From assembly GCF_002362315.1 (NCBI RefSeq), contig NZ_MTZV01000006.1:1984001-2048000 (forward strand): a stretch of DNA of 64,000 nt, written 5' to 3'. The notes under the pieces were generated by a model. It was not told the DNA's origin. It saw only the letters and a program-made list of their open reading frames with translations, and did not search any database. The stretch comes from Paraburkholderia acidicola. Lineage in GTDB: Bacteria; Pseudomonadota; Gammaproteobacteria; Burkholderiales; Burkholderiaceae. The translations under genes and the position numbers were made by a program. Shown piece after piece: positions 37,149 to 45,957 of the stretch (within the stretch, counting starts at the first letter, position 1; each line of letters opens with the position of its first letter).

Positions 37149-37781
37149 ATGAACTACCGACAGATTCCCGCGATATTCGTGGCCGATGCGCCAGGTCTTG
37201 ATTTCCTCAATTCGGTGGCCACGCCGGTAGATGAGGAAGTCGACTGGATCAGCGATGGAGAGGGCTTGCTGGCCTGGCTGGACCAGGCGGGGATGGTGCC
37301 GCGTGCGGTGCTGGAGGCGATGCGGACTCAGTCGACGGCCATCGAGCTCGACGAGATCGCGGCTCAGGCGCGCGGCCTGCGCGAGTGGTTCAGGGAATTC
37401 GTCCAGAAGCGGAAGGGAAAGCCGTTGAGCGCGAAAAACCTGCGCGAACTCGAACCGCTCAACCAGTTACTCGAACGCGACGAGCGATATAGCGAAATCG
37501 TCACCAGCGAACGTGATGATGAGACCGTGTTCGAGTTTCGCGAGAGTCGTCGCTGGCATTCGGCGCAGTCGCTGCTGATGCCGCTCGCCGAGGCCATGGC
37601 AAAACTTGTCTCTGACGAAGATTTCACGCAGGTCAAGGCGTGCGAAGGTCCGAGATGCACCTTGATGTTTGCCGATCACACGCGCGGCCACGCGCGCCGC
37701 TGGTGCAGCATGGCGATCTGCGGTAACCGTGCGAAGGTGGCGGCGCACCGGCGGCGGCTCAAGGAGCAGGCGGCCAGTTGA
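37149..37781 (+). CDS. ABATE/CGNR zinc-finger transcriptional regulator
   Basis: The 210-residue protein has an N-terminal ABATE domain (PGLDFLNSVATPVDEEVDW). Its C-terminal CGNR zinc finger has Cys ligands in CEGPRC and CSMAICGNR, with the basic tail RAKVAAHRRRLKE. This family is thought to act as stress or metabolite-responsive regulators. An in-frame ATG at 37107 has a better ribosome site (AAGGA) and would add 14 residues, overlapping the second operator. It is divergent from the hydrolase-SDR pair and is their likely regulator. Confidence 0.85.
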   Translation: MNYRQIPAIFVADAPGLDFLNSVATPVDEEVDWISDGEGLLAWLDQAGMVPRAVLEAMRTQSTAIELDEIAAQARGLREWFREFVQKRKGKPLSAKNLRELEPLNQLLERDERYSEIVTSERDDETVFEFRESRRWHSAQSLLMPLAEAMAKLVSDEDFTQVKACEGPRCTLMFADHTRGHARRWCSMAICGNRAKVAAHRRRLKEQAAS

Positions 37782-37823
37782 AGCATCGGTGATATCGGTG
37801 GTGAGTGATCGAGGAGGAGTGAG

Positions 37824-38507
37824 ATGAAGCACATTCGTGCGATTGCATTTGATCTGTACGGAACGTTGTTCGATGTCCATTCGGTTGCCGAGCAGTGCAA
37901 TGAACGGTTTCCGGGCCGTGGACGTGAAATCAGCGCGCTATGGCGGCAGAAGCAACTCGAATACACGTGGCTGCGCAGTTTGATGAACCGCTACGTAACG
38001 TTCGAACAGGCAACCGAAGATGCGCTGCGTTTTACGTGCAGGCATCTTGGGCTTGCGCTCGATGACGTTACGCGCGATGCGTTGTGCGATGCCTATTTGC
38101 GGTTAAAACCGTTCGCCGAGGTGCCTGATGCGCTGCGTAAACTGCGGCAGCGTGGCTTGAAGCTTGCGGTGCTGTCGAATGGTTCGCCGCATTCGATCGG
38201 TGCGGTGGTCGATCATGCCGGGCTTCGTGACGCATTCGATCATCTGCTTAGCGTCGATCCGCTGCGCATCTACAAACCGGACGACCGCGTTTACACCTTG
38301 GCGGAGCAGGCTTTCGGTGTTAACCGCACCGCCATTCTGTTTGTATCGTCGAATGCTTGGGATGCCACTGGGGCACGCTATTTCGGTTTTCCGACCTGCT
38401 GGATCAATCGTGCTGACAACGTCTTCGAAGAGATGGGGCAGAGGCCGGACTGGGAGTTGGGTGGGGTGGATGAGATCGTGCAGTTGTTCGATGCGGCCGA
38501 TAGGTGA
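37824..38507 (+). CDS. Haloacid dehalogenase type II (HAD superfamily)
   Basis: The 227-residue protein has the HAD nucleophile Asp in FDLYGTLFDV (residue 10), LAVLSNGSP (motif II), a lysine in IYKPDDRVY and FVSSNAWDATGARYFGF (motif IV). The layout and SNGSP/SSNAWD motifs match L-2-haloacid dehalogenases, which convert 2-haloacids to D-hydroxyacids with inversion. A GGAGGAG ribosome site precedes the ATG. It follows the CGNR gene by 42 bp and may be co-transcribed. Confidence 0.88.
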   Translation: MKHIRAIAFDLYGTLFDVHSVAEQCNERFPGRGREISALWRQKQLEYTWLRSLMNRYVTFEQATEDALRFTCRHLGLALDDVTRDALCDAYLRLKPFAEVPDALRKLRQRGLKLAVLSNGSPHSIGAVVDHAGLRDAFDHLLSVDPLRIYKPDDRVYTLAEQAFGVNRTAILFVSSNAWDATGARYFGFPTCWINRADNVFEEMGQRPDWELGGVDEIVQLFDAADR

Positions 38508-38581
38508 CCGACATGCGTGGTCGGTGTCGCATGTCAGTCATCGCGCGACAACGTCGCGACCGGTTTTCGCGGAGATGAAAA

Positions 38582-40027
38582 CTACTCCGCCTGCCCCCGC
38601 TCACGCAACAAATCCGCGAGACTGCGTGCCGCAGGCTTAAGCGGCATCCGATGCTGGGTCCAACCCATTTGCTTCGCGGGCGTCAACGCACGCAGCCGCG
38701 TAGCAGCCCAGCGAAACACCCGATACACACGCGGATGCGCAAACGCGCCACTCCAGAAACGCCAGACGATATGCTCGCGGCGACTGAAGTTCGCTCCCTG
38801 ACCGCGCAGCGGATGAGCCACCGCCTCATCCGGCGAGCGATTCGCTTCGGTGCGCAGACGGATCAGCAGTTGCGGAATCGGAATGCGCACCGGACACACT
38901 TCACCACAGGCGCCGCACAGGCTCGAAGCAGTAGGTAGATCGGCGGTTGCATCGAGGCCAAGCAGATGCGGCGAAATGATCTTGCCGATCGGACCTGGAT
39001 AGGTCGTGCCGTACGCATGGCCGCCGATCCGCGTGTACACCGGGCAGTGGTTCATGCACGCGCCGCAGCGAATGCATTGCAGCGTCGCGCGCAGTTGTGT
39101 GTCCGCATAAGCCTGGGTGCGACCGTTGTCGAGCAACACGACGTGCATCTCGCGCGGGCCGTCAAGTTCGCCTGCGCGGCGCGGTCCCGAGATGAGATTG
39201 AAGTAGGTGGTGATCGCCTGACCGGTCGCCGAGCGTGTCAGCAGACTCGACAGTGGCACGATGTGTTCGAGCTTCGCGACCACCTTCTCCATGCCCATGA
39301 TTGCTATGTGTACGTCGGGTACCGTCGTCGACAGGCGGCCGTTGCCTTCGTTCTCGACGAGCCACAGCGTGCCCGTGTCGGCGGCGGCGAAATTCACACC
39401 CGACAGCCCGATGTCGGCATCGACGAACGCATGGCGCAGCGCGCGCCGACCGGTCTGGATCAGCTCATCGACATCTTCGGTGTAGGGCGTGTCGGGGATG
39501 TGCTGCTCGAATAGCGTGGCGATGTCACCGCGCGTCTTGTGTATCGCGGGCATCACGATATGCGACGGCTTCTCGCCAGCGAGCTGGACGATGTACTCGC
39601 CCATATCCGACTCGATGCATTCGATGCCGCGCTCAGCCAGGTAGTGGTTGAGCTCGATCTCCTCGCTCGCCATCGACTTGCCCTTGATCACGCGCCGCGC
39701 CTCACGCGATTGCGCGATGCGATGGATGATCTCATTCGCTTCTTCGGCAGTTTCGGCCCAGTGGACCTGCGCGCCTGCTGCGGTGAGGTTCTCTTCGAGC
39801 TGGACCAGCAATTCCGGCAGCCGCGCGAGTGCGTGCTGGCGTACCGCTTCGCCAAGATCGCGTAGCGCTTCGAGTTCGGCGTCGTCGGGAAACTGGACGG
39901 CGCGCTTCTGTTGCAGGAAGTCCATCGCACCGCGGAAGCTGTTGCGCAACTTCGGGTCGTCGAGTGCGGCGCGGGCGCGGGTTTTGAAATCGGCGGTGGG
40001 GACGAAGTGCAGGGGCTGGGCGCTCAT
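38582..40027 (-). CDS. lutB: Lactate utilization iron-sulfur protein LutB
   Basis: The 481-residue protein is the ferredoxin-like core of the LutABC L-lactate oxidase complex. An LUD domain (residues 60-300, with GSGVNFAAADTG-type phosphate loop SGVNFAAADTGTLW) is followed by two 4Fe-4S motifs, CIRCGACMNHCPVY and CGACGEVCPV. The start at 40027 overlaps the lutC stop (ATGA). The long open frame upstream lies within lutC in another frame. It is the last gene of the operon lutA-lutC-lutB, an order differing from lutABC of Bacillus. Confidence 0.92.
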   Translation of the reverse strand: MSAQPLHFVPTADFKTRARAALDDPKLRNSFRGAMDFLQQKRAVQFPDDAELEALRDLGEAVRQHALARLPELLVQLEENLTAAGAQVHWAETAEEANEIIHRIAQSREARRVIKGKSMASEEIELNHYLAERGIECIESDMGEYIVQLAGEKPSHIVMPAIHKTRGDIATLFEQHIPDTPYTEDVDELIQTGRRALRHAFVDADIGLSGVNFAAADTGTLWLVENEGNGRLSTTVPDVHIAIMGMEKVVAKLEHIVPLSSLLTRSATGQAITTYFNLISGPRRAGELDGPREMHVVLLDNGRTQAYADTQLRATLQCIRCGACMNHCPVYTRIGGHAYGTTYPGPIGKIISPHLLGLDATADLPTASSLCGACGEVCPVRIPIPQLLIRLRTEANRSPDEAVAHPLRGQGANFSRREHIVWRFWSGAFAHPRVYRVFRWAATRLRALTPAKQMGWTQHRMPLKPAARSLADLLRERGQAE

Positions 40028-40713
40028 CGGTTGGCTCCGTCGGTCACGATGATGACCCACACACACCGTGGACCATGCGCGCCGTAGGCAAGTGTCTGCT
40101 GGATATCGGAGGTCTTCGACGGGCCTGACACCAGCACCAGGTTGGTCGGCATGCCATCGCGCCAGCGTTCGGCTTTCGCCGCCGCGTGCAGATCCGCGTG
40201 CAGTGTATGCGCGTAGACGAGCGCGACATGCAGCGGCGGTGCGAGCGAGACGGTGCGCGGCGTGCCGGCATCGGGTGCCAGCACCAGCGTGCCGGTTGCC
40301 GCGAGCCCGGAGCGCGCGACCGTGAAGCCGGCGTCGACGGTGTCGAACAGTTCGGCCTTCCATGTTTCGATTGGTTGCGTATAGGCGCGTGCTGCGACAG
40401 ACGGAGGTAGCGCACGAGTCAAGGCGGCGCCTTCGCGCGTGCTGGGGTCGAGCAGCAACTGGTGTACGCCAGCGGCGGCGAGCCGGTCGGCGAGTCCGAC
40501 CGCCCACGACGCGGCATCCGCACACCACACCTCGGCATGCGCGGCCGTCAGCGCCGCCTGCATCGATTCGATCTGTGCCTGCACAGAGCGCGGTTCGCGT
40601 GCATGTCGGGCGGCGTAGTGAGCGTCAATGCGTTGATCTAGGTCGTCGATTGCTACTGCGGCCGCAGGCGGCGCAGCGCGCAATCGGCCGAGCATCCGTT
40701 CGCGTGCGTTCAT
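40024..40713 (-). CDS. lutC: Lactate utilization protein LutC (LUD domain)
   Basis: The 229-residue protein is an LUD-domain subunit of the LutABC complex, with AAATGTLVLAPDAG-like region SGLAATGTLVLAPDAGTPR and the C-terminal LVLVSGPSKTSDIQQTL, typical of LutC/YkgG. The stop overlaps the lutB start and its own start overlaps the lutA stop, so all three are translationally coupled. It supports electron transfer during L-lactate oxidation to pyruvate. Confidence 0.92.
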   Translation of the reverse strand: MNARERMLGRLRAAPPAAAVAIDDLDQRIDAHYAARHAREPRSVQAQIESMQAALTAAHAEVWCADAASWAVGLADRLAAAGVHQLLLDPSTREGAALTRALPPSVAARAYTQPIETWKAELFDTVDAGFTVARSGLAATGTLVLAPDAGTPRTVSLAPPLHVALVYAHTLHADLHAAAKAERWRDGMPTNLVLVSGPSKTSDIQQTLAYGAHGPRCVWVIIVTDGANR

Positions 40714-41516
40714 GCGGACTCTCCTTCACTCACACGATCACCACCGGTGCGTCGCCACAAGAAAGTTGCGAGATGCTCGACCGGCAATGGCGCCTGCTGA
40801 TGAGCCGCAGCGTGCCCGATGTTCAGCAGACAACCGCAATCCGCCGATACGAGCCGGTCGCACCCGGTCGCGCACGCGGAAGCGACCTTGTCGCGCACCA
40901 TCGCACCGGAGATGTCGGGATGTTTCAGTGAGAACGTACCGCCAAAGCCGCAGCATTCCGACTCGCGCACGTGTTCGATTCGCGTCACGCCGGGCAACGC
41001 GTCGAGCAGTTCGACGCCATGCACACGCGTACCCATTTCGCGGCGCGCAGCGCAGGACGTATGCAGCACCACGTTTTCCGTGGGCAACGCAGCCGCAGCG
41101 GTGGTTACGCGATCGAACCGCACGTTCAATACGCGCAACAGGAATTCACTCAGTTCGTAGACACGCCCCGCCAGTGCCTGCGCTTTCTTCCGCGCATCGA
41201 CGTCGTGCTCGAACAGCAGCGGCCAGTGATGGCGCATCATGCCCGCGCACGAACCGGACGGCACGACGATCGGCCATGGTTCGCTAAACAGGTCGAGCTG
41301 CGCGCGCGCAACCGCTTGCGCCTGCTCCGGATTACCGCTGCTGTAGGCCGGTTGCCCACAGCAACTTTGCGCACGCGGGAAGTGGACCGTCAGCCCTTCG
41401 CGTTCAAGTAGCTTGACGGCATCGAGCCCGGCTTGCGGGACGAACATGTCCACGAGACAGGTCGCGAACAGATAGACGTGGTCGGGCCGCGTCGAGGGAT
41501 AGTGCCGGTCGTGCAT
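40710..41516 (-). CDS. lutA: Lactate utilization Fe-S oxidoreductase LutA
   Basis: The 268-residue protein carries two cysteine-rich CCG domains: SCCGQPAYSSGN early and ECCGFGGTFS late, as in the heterodisulfide-reductase-like subunit LutA/YkgE. It is the first gene of the lut operon and probably contributes a non-cubane iron-sulfur site. The promoter region upstream carries a FadR-type operator shared with divergent lutR. Confidence 0.92.
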   Translation of the reverse strand: MHDRHYPSTRPDHVYLFATCLVDMFVPQAGLDAVKLLEREGLTVHFPRAQSCCGQPAYSSGNPEQAQAVARAQLDLFSEPWPIVVPSGSCAGMMRHHWPLLFEHDVDARKKAQALAGRVYELSEFLLRVLNVRFDRVTTAAAALPTENVVLHTSCAARREMGTRVHGVELLDALPGVTRIEHVRESECCGFGGTFSLKHPDISGAMVRDKVASACATGCDRLVSADCGCLLNIGHAAAHQQAPLPVEHLATFLWRRTGGDRVSEGESA

Positions 41517-41611
41517 GGGGAACGCTCCGTATTACACGCAGCGGCGTCGCATGTGTATCGGCGGCCGCATCGATCGGCGCATAATCCCAGCTTCCTCGCG
41601 CGGGTTCAAAT

Positions 41612-41622
41612 TGGTTGGACCA
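41612..41622. promoter_or_regulatory. FadR/LldR-type operator between lutA and lutR
   Basis: TGGT-TGG-ACCA matches the FadR-subfamily GntR operator pattern TGGTNNNACCA exactly. It lies 96 bp upstream of lutA and 34 bp upstream of lutR. LutR/LldR proteins bind such sites and release DNA on lactate binding, so this likely represses both genes. Confidence 0.6.
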
Positions 41623-41655
41623 CTGCGCACAAACACACAAGATGGAGAGGCAGCG

Positions 41656-42372
41656 ATGAAAGCGCCAGGCACGCCCACGCGAGGCCGCGTCGAAGCCGTG
41701 ATGCGCCGGCTCGAAACCGCGTTGCTCGACGGCACGTGGAGCGCGGGCATGCGGCTTCCCGCCGAGCGTGTGCTGGCCGAGCAGTACGACGTAGCGCGCA
41801 ACACGGTGCGCGAGGCGATCCAGCGGCTGGCGGCGCGCGGCCTGCTGCAGAGCAGGCACGGCGCGGGCGTGTTCGTCACGGACAAACTGCGCACGGGCAT
41901 CGCATCGCCATGGGGCCAACTGGTAGCGGATCATCCGGCGTTGCGTGACGACATTCTCGAATTCCGGCGCGTGCTGGAAGGGGCGACCGCTTACTTTGCG
42001 GCACAACGCGCGGATGCAGCAGACCTGAAACGCATCGGTGCGCAGATGCGCGAACTGGAGCGCGCAAGGCGCACCGACGATAAATCCGCCGAAGCCGTCG
42101 CCGACGCCCAGCTTCACGAAGCGATTGCCCACGCGTCGCACAACACGATGTTCCTGCATCTGCATGCGAGCGTGATCGGCATGCTGCGCGAACACATTGC
42201 GATCAGTGGCACGGGGTTGCGCGAGCGTGATGAGGAGGCGTCGACGTTGCTGCTGTTGCAGCATCGCACGTTGTGCGAGGCGATTCGCGCGCGACGCCCC
42301 GAAGAGGCGCGCACCGCGATGCAGGCGCACATCGACTACGTGCGCAGCAGGACCGATGAAGACGACGAGTGA
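41656..42372 (+). CDS. lutR: GntR/FadR-family lactate-responsive regulator LutR
   Basis: The 238-residue protein has an N-terminal winged helix (ERVLAEQYDVARNTVREAIQ) and a C-terminal FCD ligand domain with metal-type His/Asp residues (ADAQLHEAIAHASHN). The start at 41656 has GGAGAGG upstream; the longer frame lies in the promoter region. It is divergent from lutA and should repress lactate oxidation genes in the absence of lactate. The assignment rests on family plus position. Confidence 0.85.
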   Translation: MKAPGTPTRGRVEAVMRRLETALLDGTWSAGMRLPAERVLAEQYDVARNTVREAIQRLAARGLLQSRHGAGVFVTDKLRTGIASPWGQLVADHPALRDDILEFRRVLEGATAYFAAQRADAADLKRIGAQMRELERARRTDDKSAEAVADAQLHEAIAHASHNTMFLHLHASVIGMLREHIAISGTGLRERDEEASTLLLLQHRTLCEAIRARRPEEARTAMQAHIDYVRSRTDEDDE

Positions 42373-42391
42373 GCGCTAACCTGCGCAGCAT

Positions 42392-43117
42392 TCAAGCCTG
42401 CAACGACGAGCCCGCTGCATTCTCACTGGACTGAAGTTGCAGCACCGCATCGCGCTTGTCGAGCAGATGCTGGCGCAGGATCGCAGCAAGCCGCTTGCCG
42501 TCGCGCGCTTCGAGCGCCTTCAGCATTTCGTCGTGGTCATGAATCGCGCGGTCCCACTTCGGAATCTGGTAGTTCGAGCGAAACCGCAGCGCCTGCAGGC
42601 GCCGGTTCACGGCGATATAGGTTTGCCGCAGCGCGGTGTTGCGCGCGGCTTCGTTGATCTTTTCGTGGATTGCCTGGTTGCGGCTGTAGTAGCCCGGCAG
42701 ATCGTTCTGTGCGCGACACGCGAGCATCGCGTAGTGCAGCGCCTTGATCTCCGCGAGTTCGACGGCTGTGATCCGCTCGCACGCGAGTTCGCCCGAGAAC
42801 GCTTCGAGCCCGCTCATCAGTTCGAAGGTTTCGCGCAGTTCCGCTTCCGACATCTTCGATACCGATGCGCCGCGATTCGGTTCGATATCGATCAGCCCTT
42901 CGGCGGCAAGCACCTTCAGCGCTTCACGCAGTGGAGTGCGCGAAATGCCGAGCGTTTCGCACAGCTCGCGCTCGTTCAGCTTCTTGCCCGGCTCCAGCAC
43001 ACCCTCGACGATAAAGCGGCGGATGTGCTCGACGACCGTGTCGTGGAGCCGCTGACGCTCCACCTTCGGCATCCGCGTCGCACCGGCAAGTTGCGCGTCA
43101 AAGTCCGAATTTTGCAT
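42392..43117 (-). CDS. GntR/FCD-family regulator of the aminotransferase cluster
   Basis: The 241-residue protein has a GntR winged helix (ELCETLGISRTPLREALKVL) and an FCD ligand domain (residues 95-225). Its start codon lies inside the palindrome TTTTGCATACAAAA, and a near-identical palindrome lies just before the divergent aminotransferase gene. It therefore appears to repress itself and that operon. The ligand may be a keto or hydroxy acid handled by the operon. Confidence 0.87.
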   Translation of the reverse strand: MQNSDFDAQLAGATRMPKVERQRLHDTVVEHIRRFIVEGVLEPGKKLNERELCETLGISRTPLREALKVLAAEGLIDIEPNRGASVSKMSEAELRETFELMSGLEAFSGELACERITAVELAEIKALHYAMLACRAQNDLPGYYSRNQAIHEKINEAARNTALRQTYIAVNRRLQALRFRSNYQIPKWDRAIHDHDEMLKALEARDGKRLAAILRQHLLDKRDAVLQLQSSENAAGSSLQA

Positions 43118-43123
43118 ACAAAA
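43110..43123. promoter_or_regulatory. Palindromic operator overlapping the GntR start codon
   Basis: TTTTGCATACAAAA covers the regulator's ATG (43115-43117). It differs from the second site at 43247-43260 at only one base, consistent with autorepression. Confidence 0.65.
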
Positions 43124-43246
43124 ATCTCCAACCTTAGTTTCGCGTCATTTTAGCGAAAGGCGTGGAAATAAGTAAGCATGAGCAATGGCGGGCGTATACC
43201 CTGGCTACTTTGACCTTGGGTACGAGCACATTCGTTTGATATAGTT

Positions 43247-43260
43247 TTTTGCATGCAAAA
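43247..43260. promoter_or_regulatory. Palindromic operator before the aminotransferase gene
   Basis: TTTTGCATGCAAAA is a perfect 14-bp palindrome ending 19 bp before the aminotransferase start. It is almost identical to the site on the GntR start codon. Binding here would block transcription or translation of the operon. Confidence 0.65.
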
Positions 43261-43279
43261 TTCAACTCAAGGAAATCGC

Positions 43280-44500
43280 ATGCTGAAACTGGACTTTCAC
43301 CCCGCCGGCCGCCACTTTCTGCAGATTCCAGGGCCGAGCCCGGTGCCCGACCGGATTCTGCGGGCGATGAGCTATCCCACCATCGACCACCGCGGTCCGG
43401 AGTTCGGCGCGCTCGGTCTGAAGGTGCTGGCCGGCATCAAGCAGATCTTCAAGACGCAGCAGCCGGTTGTGATCTACCCGGCGTCGGGCACTGGCGCATG
43501 GGAGGCGGCGCTGTCGAACACACTGAGTCCCGGCGACGCCGTGCTGATGTTCGAGACCGGTCACTTCGCGACGCTGTGGAAGAAGATGGCCGAGAGCCTG
43601 GGCCTGAAGCCGGAGTTCATCGGTTTGCCGGGCGTCGAGGGCTGGCGGCGCGGCGTGCAGCCGCAGATGATCGAAGCGCGCCTGCGTGAAGACACACAGC
43701 ATTCAATCAAGGCTGTTTGCGTCGTGCACAACGAAACCTCGACGGGCGTGACGTCGGATATCGCGGCGGTGCGCCACGCAATCGATGCAGCGGGCCACCC
43801 GGCGTTGCTGCTCGTCGATACGATCTCGGGTCTCGCGTGCGCCGATTATCGCCATGACGAATGGGGCGTCGACGTCACGGTGTCGGGCTCGCAAAAGGGC
43901 TTGATGCTGCCGCCGGGCATCAGCTTCAACGCACTCTCGCCGAAGGCCATCGCTGCGAGCCGCGAGGCAAAGTTGCCGCGCAGCTTCTGGGACTGGACCG
44001 AGATCGTCGAGATGAACAAGACGGGCTACTGGCCGTACACGCCGAATACGAACCTGTTGTACGGCCTGTCCGAAGCGCTCGACATGATCCTCGACGAAGG
44101 GCTCGACAACGTGTTCGCGCGTCACGCACGGCTTGCCGAAGCGTGCCGCCGTGCAGTTCGCGCGTGGGGCCTCGAGATTCAATGTGCGGACCCCGCGGTG
44201 TACAGCCCGGTGCTGACCGGCGTGATGATGCCCGATGGCATCGATGCGGACGCCGTACGCAAGCTCATCTATGAGCGCTTCGACATGTCGCTTGGCACGG
44301 GCCTCGGCAAGATGAAAGGCCGCATGTTCCGCATCGGTCATCTCGGCGACTGCAACGACCTCACGCTGCTGGCGACGCTTGCCGGCTGCGAGATGGGATT
44401 GCAGCTAGCCGGTGTGCCGCTCGCTGCGAGCGGTTTGCCCGCAGCGATGGCGTGGCTGACCGGGCAAGCGCATGCGGCGGGTTTGAAAGCGGCGGCTTGA
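43280..44500 (+). CDS. Class V aminotransferase, alanine/serine-glyoxylate type
   Basis: The 406-residue PLP enzyme has the alanine-glyoxylate/serine-glyoxylate aminotransferase pattern: PGPSPVPDRILRAM, SGTGAWEAAL and the PLP lysine Lys206 in SGSQKGLMLPPG, followed by YTPNTNLLYGL. The start at 43280 has AAGGA seven bases upstream; the earlier ATG at 43253 lies inside the operator. It is the first gene of a divergent operon with a carrier, a hydratase-like enzyme and a hydroxyacid dehydrogenase. Amino donor and acceptor are not known. Confidence 0.85.
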   Translation: MLKLDFHPAGRHFLQIPGPSPVPDRILRAMSYPTIDHRGPEFGALGLKVLAGIKQIFKTQQPVVIYPASGTGAWEAALSNTLSPGDAVLMFETGHFATLWKKMAESLGLKPEFIGLPGVEGWRRGVQPQMIEARLREDTQHSIKAVCVVHNETSTGVTSDIAAVRHAIDAAGHPALLLVDTISGLACADYRHDEWGVDVTVSGSQKGLMLPPGISFNALSPKAIAASREAKLPRSFWDWTEIVEMNKTGYWPYTPNTNLLYGLSEALDMILDEGLDNVFARHARLAEACRRAVRAWGLEIQCADPAVYSPVLTGVMMPDGIDADAVRKLIYERFDMSLGTGLGKMKGRMFRIGHLGDCNDLTLLATLAGCEMGLQLAGVPLAASGLPAAMAWLTGQAHAAGLKAAA

Positions 44501-44670
44501 CGCGTCGTCGTGCGGGTTTTCGGCCAGGCCCGCATCAGATCGAGCAAACCCGACAGCTAGCCCGCTCAGCGAGCAGCCTATTGAACTGCGCGAACAGAAC
44601 GTAGTTATTTACCCATGCAGGCACCTGGTCCCGGCGTCCGTGCGCCGCCGGCCAGCAACGGAGACAAACG

Positions 44671-45957
44671 ATGAAGCGGTTTCGCCTGACCAGTCCGACC
44701 AGTATCGTTCTCATCATGCTGTGCATCATGTACTTCATCACGTACCTCGACCGCGTCAACGTCAGTACGGCGGCGGCAGGGTTCGGCAAGGAATTCCAGC
44801 TGTCGCATACCGAAGTCGGGCTGGTGTTCTCGGCGTTCGCGTATCCGTATCTCGTGTTCCAGATTGTCGGCGGCTGGGTGAGCGATCGCTTCGGTGCGAA
44901 GCGCACGCTGATCGCGTGCGGTGCGATCTGGGCACTCGCGACACTGTTGACGGGTTTTGCCGGTGGTCTCACGTCGCTGCTCGCCGCGCGCCTGCTGCTC
45001 GGTTTTGGCGAAGGCGCCACGTTTCCGGCGGCCACGGCGGCGATGTCGCGCTGGGTCGCTAAAGAACGGCGCGGCTTCGCGCAGGGCATCACGCATGCCG
45101 CGGCGCGCATCGGCAACGCGGTCGCGCCCGGCGCGATCGTGCTCGTGATGGCGACGTGGGGCTGGCGCGAATCGTTTTATATCTGCGGCGCGATCAGTCT
45201 GTTGTGGGTGATCGTGTGGGCGGTGACGTTCACCGAATATCCGAAGGACCATCCGCGTATCACGACGGACGAACTCGACGTGTTGCCCGCGCCGAAACCG
45301 AAAGCCGCCGATGTGCCGTGGCGGCGTCTCTTCAAGCGCATGACGCCGGTCACGATTGTGTACTTCTGCTACGGCTGGACGTTGTGGCTGTTTCTAAGCT
45401 GGATTCCGCAGTACTTCCTGCATAGCTATCAACTCGATCTGAAGAAGTCGGCGGTGTTTGCTTCGGCGGTGTTTTTTGCGGGTGTGCTTGGCGATACGCT
45501 CGGTGGCGTGGTGACCGATCGTCTGTTCGAGCGCACGCGCAGCCTGAAGCGGGCGCGTAGCTGGATGGTGTCGATCTGCATGCTGCTGACGCTGCTTTCG
45601 CTGGTGCCATTGATGTTCGTGCACAACCTGTATGTCTCGATGGTGTGTCTCTCCGGCGGCTTCTTCTTCGCCGAAATGACGATCGGTCCGATGTGGGCGA
45701 TTCCGATGGACATCGCGCCGCAATACTCGGGCACCGCAAGCGGCATGATGAATACCGGCTCGGCGCTCGCCGCGATTATCTCGCCGGTGTTCTCGGGCTT
45801 CCTGATCGATACGTTTGGTAGCTGGGAGCTGCCGTTTGCCGGCAGCATGCTGTTGATGGCGATCGGCGTCGTGCTCGCGTTCCGCATGCAGCCCGATAGT
45901 CGTTTCGAACTGGACGTGCCCCCGGGCACACATCCGGCAACGGGAGTCGGAGCATGA
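44671..45957 (+). CDS. MFS transporter, anion:cation symporter type
   Basis: The 428-residue carrier has about 12 helices and the ACS-family signature YFITYLDRVNVSTAA in helix 1, WVSDRFGAKR in loop 2-3 and GFGEGATFPAATAAMSRW in helix 4-5. Known members move hexuronates, galactonate, phthalate or tartrate. A CGGAGAC ribosome site precedes the ATG. Its stop overlaps the start of the hydratase gene, so it is co-expressed with it and likely imports the operon's substrate, probably a sugar acid or hydroxy acid. Confidence 0.85.
   Translation: MKRFRLTSPTSIVLIMLCIMYFITYLDRVNVSTAAAGFGKEFQLSHTEVGLVFSAFAYPYLVFQIVGGWVSDRFGAKRTLIACGAIWALATLLTGFAGGLTSLLAARLLLGFGEGATFPAATAAMSRWVAKERRGFAQGITHAAARIGNAVAPGAIVLVMATWGWRESFYICGAISLLWVIVWAVTFTEYPKDHPRITTDELDVLPAPKPKAADVPWRRLFKRMTPVTIVYFCYGWTLWLFLSWIPQYFLHSYQLDLKKSAVFASAVFFAGVLGDTLGGVVTDRLFERTRSLKRARSWMVSICMLLTLLSLVPLMFVHNLYVSMVCLSGGFFFAEMTIGPMWAIPMDIAPQYSGTASGMMNTGSALAAIISPVFSGFLIDTFGSWELPFAGSMLLMAIGVVLAFRMQPDSRFELDVPPGTHPATGVGA

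Noticed and set aside
38544..38558. Hairpin CGCGAC-AAC-GTCGCG between the dehalogenase and lutB genes
   Set aside because: No T-tract follows on either strand and the GC content makes such short stems common, so a terminator call is not justified.
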